Of a DNA stretch of 64,000 nucleotides, positions 8,018-16,564 are shown piece after piece (the stretch's first letter is position 1; the number at the start of each line of letters is the position of its first letter). Origin of the DNA: Caproicibacter sp047833665. Lineage in GTDB: Bacteria; Bacillota; Clostridia; Oscillospirales; Acutalibacteraceae. The translations under genes were made by a program, and so were the position numbers. The stretch is taken from assembly GCA_047833665.1 (NCBI GenBank), contig CP181261.1, positions 1,798,001-1,862,000 on the forward strand. The letters run 5' to 3'. A model generated the notes under the pieces. The model saw only the letters and a program-made list of their open reading frames with translations. It ran no database searches and was not told the origin of the DNA.

Positions 8018-9136
8018 ATGAATTCACAATTTATATATACTCCATTTTCTGAAGTATTTAAATGGTGCCAGAAATCAAATATTGGTTCCAGACAAGGAAA
8101 AAGTGATGGAAAATATAAACTTTATATAGCAAGCGGAAAAGATTTTAAATATTATGATGAATATCTAGAAGAGGGCGAATCTTTAGTTTTTGGTACGGGT
8201 GGTAATCCTTGCATCCATTATGTAACCGGTCGTTTTGCATATACAAATCATTGTGAAGCTGCCCAGAAAAAAAGAAACGATGTTTGCACTAAATTTTACT
8301 ATTATTATTTTCAAAAAGACAGCTTTGCTCAATTAAGGAGCACATTTGTAGGTGGAGGCATTAAAAACTCTTCAAAAAAGAAAATTGGATCTCTTCTGGT
8401 GCCTGTGCCTCCCCTTCCAGAGCAAAAACGCATTGTTGCACGGATTGAGGAACTGTTTTCTCAGCTTGATGCCGGTGTTGCCGAACTCCAAGCCGCAAAG
8501 AAACGGTTGAAAGTATATCGACAGGCGGTGCTGAAAGAGGCGTTTGAAGATATCCAAAATATTGTTCCTTTTGGGGAAATTATGGAGTCCCGACTTGGGA
8601 AGATGCTTGACAAGCAAAAGAATAAAGGTATCCCACGAAAATATCTTAGAAACATTAATGTTCGTTGGTTTTCATTTGATTTATCCGATTTATTAAAAAT
8701 GCGAATTGATGAAGATGAAATAGAAAAATACTCAATTCACAAAGGCGATCTTGTAATTTGTGAAGGTGGAGAACCTGGTAGATGCGCTGTCTGGATGGAA
8801 GACGAGCCGATTTTTTATCAAAAAGCATTACACCGTATACGTTTTACTGTATTAGCCGAACCTAAGTTTTATATGTATTATTTGTGGTTCGCAGCACAAA
8901 CTGGTCAGTTGCAAAAATATTTTACTGGTACTGGAATCAAACACTTAACTGGCCAATCTCTTGTAAAAATCCCAGTTCCGTTTACTGATATTAGAACTCA
9001 AAGAGAAATCCTTTCTATTATTGAATCCCGCCTTTCCGTCTGCGATAGCATCGAGAAGACAATAGATACTGCCCTGCAACAGGCAGAGGCCTTACGGCAG
9101 AGCATATTAAAACAAGCATTTGAAGGGAAGCTGTGA
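8018..9136 (+). CDS. hsdS: Type I restriction enzyme specificity subunit S (HsdS)
   Basis: A 372-residue DNA-recognition subunit with two target-recognition domains. The first spans about residues 1-125; the central conserved helix begins VPPLPEQKRIVARIEELFSQLDA (about 131-180). The second domain spans about 185-315, and the distal helix reads QREILSIIESRLSVCDSIEK, ending KQAFEGKL. Both conserved coiled-coil spacers end in similar RQ(A/S)(V/I)LK(E/Q)AFE sequences. The recognition sequence cannot be read from the protein alone. AGAGGAG precedes the ATG. It overlaps nothing and is followed 2 bp later by hsdM. No second, silent hsdS copy or inversion site is nearby. Confidence 0.93.
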   Translation: MNSQFIYTPFSEVFKWCQKSNIGSRQGKSDGKYKLYIASGKDFKYYDEYLEEGESLVFGTGGNPCIHYVTGRFAYTNHCEAAQKKRNDVCTKFYYYYFQKDSFAQLRSTFVGGGIKNSSKKKIGSLLVPVPPLPEQKRIVARIEELFSQLDAGVAELQAAKKRLKVYRQAVLKEAFEDIQNIVPFGEIMESRLGKMLDKQKNKGIPRKYLRNINVRWFSFDLSDLLKMRIDEDEIEKYSIHKGDLVICEGGEPGRCAVWMEDEPIFYQKALHRIRFTVLAEPKFYMYYLWFAAQTGQLQKYFTGTGIKHLTGQSLVKIPVPFTDIRTQREILSIIESRLSVCDSIEKTIDTALQQAEALRQSILKQAFEGKL

Positions 9137-9138
9137 TT

Positions 9139-10620
9139 ATGAATCAGGAAAATACATCTGCAATAATTTCTAAGGTTTGGGGAATGTGTAATCCTTTGCG
9201 GGACGATGGCGTATCCTACGGAGATTATTTGGAACAACTGACTTACCTTATCTTCCTTAAGATGTCAGATGAATATTCAAAGCCGCCATACAATAAAGAG
9301 ACTAACATCCCTGCGGGGTACACATGGGCGGATATGAATACGCTTAAGGGTGCCGAGTTGGAACAACAGTATAAAGCTACTTTAGAGAAGCTTGGTGAGC
9401 AAGGTGGCATACTTGGAAAAATATTTAAGGGTGCGACCAACAAAATCAGAAATGCAGCGATTCTCTATCGAATCGTGCAAATGATAGATAATGAAAAATG
9501 GGTTTCTATGTCCTCTGATGTTAAAGGAGAAATATATGAAGGTTTGCTGCAAAAGAACGCTGAGGACGTAAAGAGCGGAGCCGGTCAATACTTTACCCCA
9601 AGACCATTAATCCGCGCTATGGTTAAGTGCCTGCGCCCTGAGCCAATGAAAACCATCGCTGACCCCTGCTGCGGTAGCGGCGGATTCTTCTTGGCTGCAC
9701 ACGAATATATTGCCAACAACTACTCTCTTGATCGTGAGCAAAAAGAGTTTCTTAAAAATAATACATTTTATGGTAATGAGTTAGTAGATAGCACATTCAA
9801 GCTGTGTCTTATGAATCTCTATCTACATAATATAGGCGATATATACGGCAATGTACCGGTTGCATTAGGTGATGCGTTGCTTAGTGATCCAGGGATTCGT
9901 GTGGACTATGTTATGACCAATCCCCCATTCGGTAAGAAGTCGTCCATTACTTTTACAAATGAGGAAGGAGAACAGGAGGAAGAAGATCTCGTATATAACC
10001 GGCAGGATTTTTGGACAACTACTTCCAATAAGCAACTTAATTTTGTACAGCATATCAACACAATCCTCAAATCCACCGGAAAGGCCGCCGTTGTCGTTCC
10101 GGATAATGTGCTGTTTGAGGGCGGAGCCGGGGAAGTTGTCAGGAAGAAACTGCTGCAAACCACTGATTTACACACAATCTTGAGATTGCCGACAGGAATC
10201 TTTTATAAGCCGGGCGTAAAGGCTAATGTAATATTTTTTGATAAACGTCCAGCGAGTCCGGAAATGCAGACAAAAACCGTTTGGATTTATGACTTGCGTA
10301 CAAATGTTCACTTTACGTTGAAGCAGAATCCGATGACCGACCGCGATTTGGAGGATTTTATCTCCTGTTATAATCCTCAAAACCGATATGAACGCACAGA
10401 GACATGGTCGGAGGATAACCCTGAAGGTCGCTGGCGTAAATTTAGTGTAGAAGAGATATTGGCTCGCGATAAAACCAGTCTCGACATTTTTTGGATAAAG
10501 GATAAATCTCTCGCTGATCTTGACAATCTTCCTGAACCTGATGTACTTGCAGATGAGATTATTGAAAATTTACAAAGTGCTTTAGAAAGCTTTCAGGAAT
10601 TAAAGGCAAGATTACGTTAA
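9139..10620 (+). CDS. hsdM: Type I restriction-modification methyltransferase subunit M (HsdM)
   Basis: A 493-residue N6-adenine methyltransferase. The N-terminal HsdM helical bundle covers about residues 1-135, then the SAM-binding motif I DPCCGSGGF (175-183) and catalytic motif IV NPPF (261-264). It forms the M2S methylase and, with HsdR, the restriction complex. I choose ATG 9139 (MNQENTSAII), which follows GAAGGGAAG by 8 bp, rather than the GTG 6 bp upstream. The order R-S-M is less common than R-M-S or M-S-R. A terminator follows at 10672. Confidence 0.95.
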   Translation: MNQENTSAIISKVWGMCNPLRDDGVSYGDYLEQLTYLIFLKMSDEYSKPPYNKETNIPAGYTWADMNTLKGAELEQQYKATLEKLGEQGGILGKIFKGATNKIRNAAILYRIVQMIDNEKWVSMSSDVKGEIYEGLLQKNAEDVKSGAGQYFTPRPLIRAMVKCLRPEPMKTIADPCCGSGGFFLAAHEYIANNYSLDREQKEFLKNNTFYGNELVDSTFKLCLMNLYLHNIGDIYGNVPVALGDALLSDPGIRVDYVMTNPPFGKKSSITFTNEEGEQEEEDLVYNRQDFWTTTSNKQLNFVQHINTILKSTGKAAVVVPDNVLFEGGAGEVVRKKLLQTTDLHTILRLPTGIFYKPGVKANVIFFDKRPASPEMQTKTVWIYDLRTNVHFTLKQNPMTDRDLEDFISCYNPQNRYERTETWSEDNPEGRWRKFSVEEILARDKTSLDIFWIKDKSLADLDNLPEPDVLADEIIENLQSALESFQELKARLR

Positions 10621-10671
10621 ACATTGGTTCACCCTGTAATCAAACGTTATACAATCAAAAAGATCGGAGTT

Positions 10672-10718
10672 ATAGACATTGTCTCGAATGGCTTAATGAA
10701 GCATCTGGCAATGTCTAT
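10672..10718 (+). terminator. Terminator after hsdM
   Basis: ATAGACATTG (10672-10681) pairs with CAATGTCTAT (10709-10718), followed by a T-rich stretch (TTATTATTCTTT). It ends the XRE-hsdRSM transcript and, read the other way, could also end the convergent minus-strand gene. Confidence 0.65.
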
Positions 10719-10721
10719 TTA

Positions 10722-11675
10722 TTATTCTTTGTTCTTTACTTCTGCCGCCTTCTTCCGGGCATAGCTGGCTCGCCTGTTTCTCCGATTCCGCTCGGCTTGG
10801 CAATCCCAACTATTACAATAAAGCTGGCGGCTTGAATGCCGTACAAAGTATTTGCCGCAGGCAAGGCATGAGAGTATCGAGCCTTGCGATTCAAAATAGT
10901 TTAAATCTTCATCCACCGGTGGTGCAACGTCAGCCACCATTCTGGAAAAGGTGTACCAGCAAATATCAAATACCGATTGAATGTCTGCTCCGTACATCAC
11001 TTTTTTGGTTTTCTTATCTAATTTCAGCCTTATACGGAAGTCCGGAAACATATCTATCACTTGGGATATGTGTTCATTATAATTCTCTAATAGATGGGCC
11101 TTATATTCCTCATCATCCTCATATTGTCCGTATCGTTCAAGGAATGCAAGACTGTCGCAAAGCCTGCCTTCATAATAAAGATTCCTTGCGTAGTCAATCT
11201 CTTCGTAGTATTTAACCCTTCTCAAAGCAAAGTAAAGCTCAAATACAGTACCCAGACTGCATAGATCCTTTATGAATTGATCTACATGGAATGTGGCATC
11301 TTTCTGAATCAAATCCATGTACGTTATATGTGCAAACTTCTCGCTATCCAGCATTTCATAAAGACTGTCTATGTTGTAGGGGTGAATATTATTTCTGCAC
11401 CAATCCCAGACGGCATCTGTAATCGAAACAGTGCTGTCTGGGTTATTTAATTTTCCGTAAAGATTACATAGGCTGACCAATAGTTCCTGCCCGGTTAAGG
11501 AGTAATCAGTACCGCTTTCCGGAGCATGGCCCCCTGTGAAGATAGGTTTAATTATTTCGCCGTCATTGTCATAGTCCGTGATATACTCGGGAAATCGCAC
11601 AGCCCTATATATCATCTCGCCAACGCGATGGAGTACAATAAAGTTCGCAATTTCATAAAGGCATAGAAAAGTCAT
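10722..11675 (-). CDS. Unrecognised protein with C-terminal CxxC...C...C zinc motif, possibly 5'-truncated
   Basis: From ATG 11675 the frame encodes 317 residues (MTFLCLYEIANF...). The reading frame continues upstream, but that part is insertion-sequence DNA. The C-terminus has a treble-clef-like pattern, CLACGKYFVRHSSRQLYC followed by WDC and a basic tail (ERNRRNRRASYARKK), as in proteins annotated DUF6076 or CGNR-like; that match is from memory and uncertain. The candidate ATG lies 1 bp inside the IS256 boundary with no ribosome site outside the IS, so the gene may have lost its real start. No function is assigned. Confidence 0.55.
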   Translation of the reverse strand: MTFLCLYEIANFIVLHRVGEMIYRAVRFPEYITDYDNDGEIIKPIFTGGHAPESGTDYSLTGQELLVSLCNLYGKLNNPDSTVSITDAVWDWCRNNIHPYNIDSLYEMLDSEKFAHITYMDLIQKDATFHVDQFIKDLCSLGTVFELYFALRRVKYYEEIDYARNLYYEGRLCDSLAFLERYGQYEDDEEYKAHLLENYNEHISQVIDMFPDFRIRLKLDKKTKKVMYGADIQSVFDICWYTFSRMVADVAPPVDEDLNYFESQGSILSCLACGKYFVRHSSRQLYCNSWDCQAERNRRNRRASYARKKAAEVKNKE

Positions 11676-11676
11676 T

Positions 11677-12931
11677 GGGACTCCGATAAAATGAATAGTG
11701 CTGAAAACATTCAAAAAAGGAGAGATACCCAATGACTCACAAAAAGAATACCACAGATTTGACAGAATTGCTACTAAAATGTATGGCGCAGCCGGATCCA
11801 ATGCTGTCAATGCTGGAATGGCTGTGTACCCGTCTAATGGAAGCAGAGGTCTCCGGTATTATTGGCGCGGAAAAGAATGCACACAATCCATCCCGCCGTG
11901 ATTACCGCTGCGGCTATCGGCCGCGTCGATTAGATACTCGGATGGGGACGATGTATCTGATGGTACCAAAACTCCGAAATCAGGGCTATATCCCGTTTTT
12001 CGTAACAGAACGCAAGCGCAGTGAAGCAGCGCTGATTCAAGTGGTTCAGGAAGCGTTTGTGCAGGGTGTATCTACGCGAAAGATGGAGAAACTAGCCCGC
12101 AGTCTTGGAATTGAAAATCTTTCTCGCAGTCAAGTCAGTGAAATGACGAAAGGCCTTAATGAGCAGGTACAGTACTTCCGCAGCCGGCCTCTGACGGGTC
12201 GCTATCCTGTCATTTGGACAGATGCACTGTATGAAAAAATTCGTATGGATGGCCGGGTCGTCAGCATGGCTGTGATGGTAGTTTGCGGCGTCAATGAACA
12301 GGGGCATAGGGATATCCTCGCCGTAGAGCCAATGCTAGATGAATCAAAAGAAAGTTATTCTCAATTGTTTCAAAGTCTTCTAGATCGTGGTCTGAAAACA
12401 CCGCTCCTGGTGGTTTCAGACGCGAACAAAGGGCTGATTGCAGCCATCCGTGAGAGTTTTCCGGGAGCTTCCTGGCAACGGTGCAAAGTCCATTTTATGC
12501 GAAATATTTTGGCTCATGTATCCCAGAAGGAAAAAGAATCCTTTGCGGCTCAGTTAAAAGAAATTTGGCTGGCACCTTCCGCTAAAATAGCTAGACAACG
12601 CGCAGAGCAAATATCAGAACAGTATGGAAAACGCTTTCCAAAAGCAATTGAGCTTCTGCAAGATGGGCTGGAAGATTCTCTAGCCTTCTATGCTTTTCCG
12701 GAACTCGATGCTCGCAAAATCTCCTCAACCAATATGCTAGAACGGCTAAACAAGGAAATTCGCCGCAGAACCAGCGTAGTCGGAATATTTCCTAATCCGG
12801 ATTCCTATCTACGGCTGGTAACAACACATCTGATGGAGTATGCGGAAGACTGGTCTGTTTCCAGAGCATACTTAAATCCAAAATCTATTCGGATACTATT
12901 AAACGTAGCCTAATTCATTTTCCGGAGTCCC
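11677..12931. mobile_element. IS256-family insertion sequence
   Basis: The element carries one intact transposase. Its ends are inverted repeats: GGGACTCC plus a further matching AAAATGAAT at the left (from 11677), and the complement at the right (to 12931). An additional 14-bp sequence AAGTTCGCAATTTC occurs outside both ends in inverted orientation, at 11641-11654 and 12932-12945. The true boundary may therefore lie further out, near 11641-12945. No 8- or 9-bp target duplication is visible for either boundary choice, which suggests rearrangement next to the element. Confidence 0.85.
11732..12913 (+). CDS. IS256 family transposase (Mutator type)
   Basis: A 393-residue DDE transposase. Candidate catalytic residues are D164 (PVIWTDALYEK), D230 (LLVVSDANKG) and E337 (STNMLERLNKEIRRR), with the family motif CxxHFMRN at residues 251-258. 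The length is normal for the family and no frameshift is seen, so the element may be active. AGGAGAG lies about 8 bp before the ATG. Confidence 0.95.
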   Translation: MTHKKNTTDLTELLLKCMAQPDPMLSMLEWLCTRLMEAEVSGIIGAEKNAHNPSRRDYRCGYRPRRLDTRMGTMYLMVPKLRNQGYIPFFVTERKRSEAALIQVVQEAFVQGVSTRKMEKLARSLGIENLSRSQVSEMTKGLNEQVQYFRSRPLTGRYPVIWTDALYEKIRMDGRVVSMAVMVVCGVNEQGHRDILAVEPMLDESKESYSQLFQSLLDRGLKTPLLVVSDANKGLIAAIRESFPGASWQRCKVHFMRNILAHVSQKEKESFAAQLKEIWLAPSAKIARQRAEQISEQYGKRFPKAIELLQDGLEDSLAFYAFPELDARKISSTNMLERLNKEIRRRTSVVGIFPNPDSYLRLVTTHLMEYAEDWSVSRAYLNPKSIRILLNVA

Positions 12932-13013
12932 GAAATTGCGAACTTCCCTTGACACTAGCGCCAACGCCGCCAATTTCAACGAAACCGAGATTTTCTACCG
13001 GTAGTTTTTTCAT
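12932..13013 (-). pseudogene. 5' fragment of an interrupted gene
   Basis: ATG 13013, preceded by AAAGGATG, opens a frame reading MKKLPVENLGFVEIGG and continues into the IS256 end after about 27 codons. It has its own promoter and operator-like repeats upstream (13029-13107), which argues it was once a real gene. I do not recognise the family. Its 3' part is not identifiable across the IS; the fragment at 10722-11675 is a candidate but no continuity can be shown. Confidence 0.4.
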
Positions 13014-13028
13014 GGCAATCATCCTTTA

Positions 13029-13107
13029 AATGTAATCGTTATTGTAAGCGATGAAAAATTTACATCGATTACATTGTATTATACAATGGCATTGAATACA
13101 AGAACAA
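13029..13107 (-). promoter_or_regulatory. Promoter with triple TGTAATCG-type operator
   Basis: On the minus strand TTGTTC (13107-13102) and TATAAT (13083-13078) are 18 bp apart. Downstream, AATGTAATCG (13029-13038) and CGATTACATT (13066-13075) form a perfect 10-bp inverted repeat. A third copy, TGTAAGCGATG, lies between them and pairs with CATCGATTACA at 10 of 11 positions. Regulator unknown. It now drives only an interrupted gene. Confidence 0.55.
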
Positions 13108-13320
13108 ATTGTAAAACTACTTGATTCCCGGTTCCTTGACAACTGAATAGTCCACCCGCAAGAGATACTTTTGCTGCGTCGCCGCCACGATGGTGAAAGC
13201 CGGAGCGCTTCTGCTGCAATCGGATACGAGGAGACCACGATCAGGTGGCTGCCTTAGGAACGGTAGCGAATGGTGGATGTAGAGACTAAAACAACTATCA
13301 AGACAAGGAGGAAAGAGAAA

Positions 13321-13497
13321 ATGGAAAAGACGACCATGAGTGTGCAGGAACTGTCGGCACAGATGGGCATTAGTCTGCCGAAGGCCTACGAACTTGTAAA
13401 AAAGCCGGGATTTCCAGTCATACGAGTTGGTACGAGAATCCTGATTCCGGTTGAAGCCTTTAAGGAGTGGCTGGTCATAAACTCGGCGAACGAATAA
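13321..13497 (+). CDS. Excisionase-type helix-turn-helix protein
   Basis: A 58-residue winged-helix protein of the HTH_17/Xis class (MEKTTMSVQELSAQMGISLPKAYEL...): VQELSAQMGISLPKAYELVKKPGFPVIRVGTR-like core, then a helix with VEAFKEWL. The ATG 13321 follows AAGGAGG by 8 bp and is preferred over an upstream in-frame start. Proteins of this kind direct the recombinase towards excision or act as small regulators. The 200 bp upstream is GC-rich and self-complementary in places, possibly a regulated leader. Confidence 0.85.
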   Translation: MEKTTMSVQELSAQMGISLPKAYELVKKPGFPVIRVGTRILIPVEAFKEWLVINSANE

Positions 13498-13525
13498 TGG
13501 CAGCACAAAATGCAGCAGAGAGGAG

Positions 13526-15826
13526 GTGGACAAAACGGCAAACGCAATGCAGGAACTGATGGATATGAAGATATGGTTTCTTTGGCGCAAAGAAATGGAT
13601 GGCGACCGTATCAACAAAATTCCCTTTGCTGCTGGCGGTGGGGCGACAGGCACTAATGAAAAATACCGGCACACATGGGTTACCTACGACGAAGCACTTA
13701 GCTCACTGACTAAGCAAAGCGCTGCAGGTTTAGGTTTTGTAATACCTAAAGGCTACTTCTTCCTTGACATCGACCACAGGCCTATCACAGATCCCTTCGT
13801 ACAGATACTGCTTGAACGTTTTAACTCCTATACCGAGCGTTCCGTCAGCGGAAATGGTATTCATATTTACGGTAAGTGTAATTTTGAGAAACTACCGACT
13901 TATGCAGACAAAAACGGCAATCCCAGACTAGATAAAGCTTACTATATGAAAAATCCAAGCAATCATTTGGAGCTTTATATAGGCGGACTTACAAATCGCT
14001 TCGCAGCTTATACTGGTGACATGATTCTGAATGAACCGCTCAAAGAAAGCACAGCAGCCATCTTGCTCACTCTCGATAAGAACATGAGGAAGTCCAAGAA
14101 AGCAAGATACAGCCAAAAACGTGACGGTGACCGCACCTATTTCGATATTGTCTGTAACTTACGCAAACAGAAAAACGGAGATAAGTTCAAGAAACTATAT
14201 GACGATGGAGATATCTCCGGATATAACTCACACTCCGAGGCTGACGCGGCACTGTGCGCCATGATTGCCTTTCGCACTGGGCCTGATCCTGCTGCTATTG
14301 ATGATATCTTCCGCAGTTCTGCCCTCTACCGTGAAAAATGGGAGCGTGATGATTACAGAGAAGCTACCATCAATGCCGGTATCGATGCCTGTCATGGCAC
14401 CTTCCATAAATCCAGGATGGAGCATCCGTACTTCATCAAGTTTCATGGCCAGACCGGTGAGCCGTATGTCAGCGTTCCGCTCCTTGCAAAGTACGTACGC
14501 GAGCACCTCCGCTATGTGCTTGTAAGGGATAACGGAAAGCAGGGTCTTTTGAAATATGTCTACGAAAACGGCTGTTATCGGTTCTATGCCGACAATATGC
14601 TGATGGGCATTATCAAGCAGTACATCGCGGATTATGACGAGGAACTTGTGAGAATGGGCATCGTCAGCGAAACTTTACAGCATATCACCACTGACCTTAA
14701 TTATGTTAGCCAGGAAGAGCTAAATGCCGATGAGGATTTAATCAACTTCAGGAATGGCCTGCTCCGTATCACTGCAGATAATGCCATTCTTCTACCACAC
14801 TCCCCGGATATCCTCTCCACCATTCAGATTCCGTGCAACTGGTCGGGAAGGGAAACGCCCACGCCGGTCTTCGACAGGTATATGCGCACCCTCACAGACG
14901 GAGACAAGGCCATAGAACACCTGCTCCTTGAGTTTATCGGTGTATGCATCTCCAACATCAAGGGATGGCGAATGAAAAAAGCGCTTTTCCTTGTCGGCGA
15001 TGGCGACACCGGCAAATCTCAGCTAAAGAGTCTTGTAGAGCGGTTGCTCGGCAAGGGTAACTTTATAGGAATCGACCTTAAGGAGATTGAAGCGCGTTTC
15101 GGAACCGGCGCGATATATGGCACACGCCTTGCCGGTAGCTCAGACATGAGTTTTTTATCCGTAGATGAGTTGAAAACATTTAAAAAAATTACCAGCGGCG
15201 ACAGCCTATATGCCGAGTTCAAAGGACAGCAGGCCTTTGAGTTCACCTACAACGGGCTGCTCTGGTTTTGCATGAACAGACTTCCCAAGTTTGGCGGCGA
15301 TGATGGCAGATGGGTCTATGACCGTATTATGGTGGTGCGCTGCCCTAATGTCATTCCAAAGGACAAGCAGGACAAAACACTCCTTGACAAAATGTATGCC
15401 GAGCGAGATGGCATCGTCTACAAGGCTGTTAAGGCGCTGCAGGCGGTCATTGCAAACGGGTACAGCTTTTCCGAGCCGGACAGTGTAAGCCTTGCAAGAG
15501 AGCAATATATGTCGGAGAACAATACTGTGATCTCCTTCTATGAGGAATGTATGTGCGAGCGGTCAGAAGGCAAGTTTAATGATTCCGCTACAACGAGCCG
15601 CATCTACGATGTTTACAGGGCATGGTGCCATGACAACAATAACGGTTTTGCCAAGACAGCCAAAGAGTTCAGAGAGACATTGGCATCCCATCTCGGCTGC
15701 ACCTTTAAGGAAATGACCGTTCATACCAATAAAGGCACCTATTATAAAAACCTCACTCTCACTATTGAGGCAAAGGAGCAGTACAAGAAGGCTTATGGCT
15801 ATGACAGTACGGATTTTCTTGCTTAA
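13526..15826 (+). CDS. Phage/plasmid-type primase-helicase (PrimPol plus D5 helicase)
   Basis: A 766-residue replication protein. The N-terminal primase-polymerase domain (about 1-200) has FFLDIDHR (78-84) and SGNGIHIYG (108-116), fitting the two acidic residues and histidine of the archaeo-eukaryotic primase fold. A D5_N-like linker precedes an SF3 helicase with Walker A GDGDTGKS near residues 492-499 and a Walker B-like LAGSSDMSFLSVDELK region. It should replicate the excised element. The start is uncertain: GTG 13526 overlaps the strong AGGAGG, while ATG 13547 lies about 17 bp after it. It begins 29 bp after the excisionase gene. Confidence 0.88.
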   Translation: MDKTANAMQELMDMKIWFLWRKEMDGDRINKIPFAAGGGATGTNEKYRHTWVTYDEALSSLTKQSAAGLGFVIPKGYFFLDIDHRPITDPFVQILLERFNSYTERSVSGNGIHIYGKCNFEKLPTYADKNGNPRLDKAYYMKNPSNHLELYIGGLTNRFAAYTGDMILNEPLKESTAAILLTLDKNMRKSKKARYSQKRDGDRTYFDIVCNLRKQKNGDKFKKLYDDGDISGYNSHSEADAALCAMIAFRTGPDPAAIDDIFRSSALYREKWERDDYREATINAGIDACHGTFHKSRMEHPYFIKFHGQTGEPYVSVPLLAKYVREHLRYVLVRDNGKQGLLKYVYENGCYRFYADNMLMGIIKQYIADYDEELVRMGIVSETLQHITTDLNYVSQEELNADEDLINFRNGLLRITADNAILLPHSPDILSTIQIPCNWSGRETPTPVFDRYMRTLTDGDKAIEHLLLEFIGVCISNIKGWRMKKALFLVGDGDTGKSQLKSLVERLLGKGNFIGIDLKEIEARFGTGAIYGTRLAGSSDMSFLSVDELKTFKKITSGDSLYAEFKGQQAFEFTYNGLLWFCMNRLPKFGGDDGRWVYDRIMVVRCPNVIPKDKQDKTLLDKMYAERDGIVYKAVKALQAVIANGYSFSEPDSVSLAREQYMSENNTVISFYEECMCERSEGKFNDSATTSRIYDVYRAWCHDNNNGFAKTAKEFRETLASHLGCTFKEMTVHTNKGTYYKNLTLTIEAKEQYKKAYGYDSTDFLA

Positions 15827-15828
15827 AA

Positions 15829-16123
15829 GTGACAGAAGTGACAGTCGAGTGACAGTTCTCACAGGCAACTGTCACCGCGAAAACGCCCATATATCAAGGG
15901 TTTCCAGCCACAAGTGACAGAAGTGATAGTCTTTCAAACTTCTTAGCGGGAAAAATAAAGTTTGGAATTGTACAGAGAACAAGGAAAAGATTATGAGCAG
16001 TGTGAGTATGAAATGAAAAGTTCTGTCACTTTCGTCACTGAAGCTTTAAAAGCCTTGCCGCAAGCCGCTTTCCAGCGTGACAGTTCATCAAAACTACTGT
16101 CACTGAACCGTCACTTCTGTCAC
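15829..16123. repeat. Iteron-like cluster of GTGACAG repeats, candidate replication origin
   Basis: GTGACAG occurs at 15829, 15838, 15849, 15914 and 16077 on the plus strand. Its complement CTGTCAC occurs at 15869, 16023, 16097 and 16117. Near copies lie at 15923, 16032 and 16108. Direct copies dominate the left half and inverted ones the right half. Position directly after a primase-helicase gene in non-coding DNA is typical of iteron origins. A 64-codon frame across the repeats looks spurious. Confidence 0.6.
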
Positions 16124-16165
16124 CGGAAGTATCACTGGAGGGAGGAACAGCTATAGCGATTCATC

Positions 16166-16249
16166 ATGACGAACACTCAGCAATTAGATCTACAGAAAAT
16201 ATCATCAACCGCATTCAAACATCTTAATTTTGAGGAGGGAAAAACATGA
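16166..16249 (+). CDS. Possible 27-residue peptide coupled to the next gene
   Basis: ATG 16166 opens a frame reading MTNTQQLDLQKISSTAFKHL and stopping at 16247-16249, overlapping the ATG of the zinc-ribbon gene (ATGA). The downstream ribosome site GAGGAGG lies inside its last codons, which is typical of translational coupling. No good ribosome site precedes its own start. It may be a leader peptide, the remnant of a larger gene, or chance. Confidence 0.3.
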   Translation: MTNTQQLDLQKISSTAFKHLNFEEGKT

Positions 16250-16551
16250 ATTATCCGCTTATGAAAATGAACAAGGAAGGCACTCTGCTGCGGCCGCAGC
16301 ACACTTATTATTCCGATGAGTATGCCCATGCCATGTGCGACCTGCATCTTTCCAATGTTGTCATCGAAGACGATAAAGGAAAGTTAAAAATGCGATACCG
16401 CCTCCATGCAAAGCATCCTCATACCATTGAAGGGGCTATGGCATATAACATTCTGTGTCCGAAATGCCACCACCACTTGAAACAGGTAGGAAGATCGCTC
16501 AGCTACCATGACCTCGGTCTCTATGCCTGTCCATTCTGCGATAAGATTTAA
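16246..16551 (+). CDS. Small zinc-ribbon protein of unknown function
   Basis: A 101-residue protein with strong GAGGAGG before the ATG. Two CxxC pairs near the C-terminus (CPKC at about 71-74 and CPFC at about 95-98) form a probable zinc ribbon, separated by a histidine-rich segment (HHHLK). The N-terminal half has no recognisable motif. It sits directly before the capsid gene and probably shares its transcript. It might be a DNA-binding or virion accessory protein, but nothing in the sequence decides that. Confidence 0.7.
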   Translation: MNYPLMKMNKEGTLLRPQHTYYSDEYAHAMCDLHLSNVVIEDDKGKLKMRYRLHAKHPHTIEGAMAYNILCPKCHHHLKQVGRSLSYHDLGLYACPFCDKI

Positions 16552-16564
16552 GGAGGGGAACGCC

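Noticed and set aside
13108..13320. Protein-coding gene upstream of the excisionase
   Set aside because: Frames here lack ribosome sites and the GC-rich self-complementary sequence fits a leader better; no RNA family recognised.
15962..16156. 64-codon plus-strand frame across the repeat cluster
   Set aside because: It lies over the GTGACAG repeats, has no good ribosome site, and its sequence is explained by the repeats.
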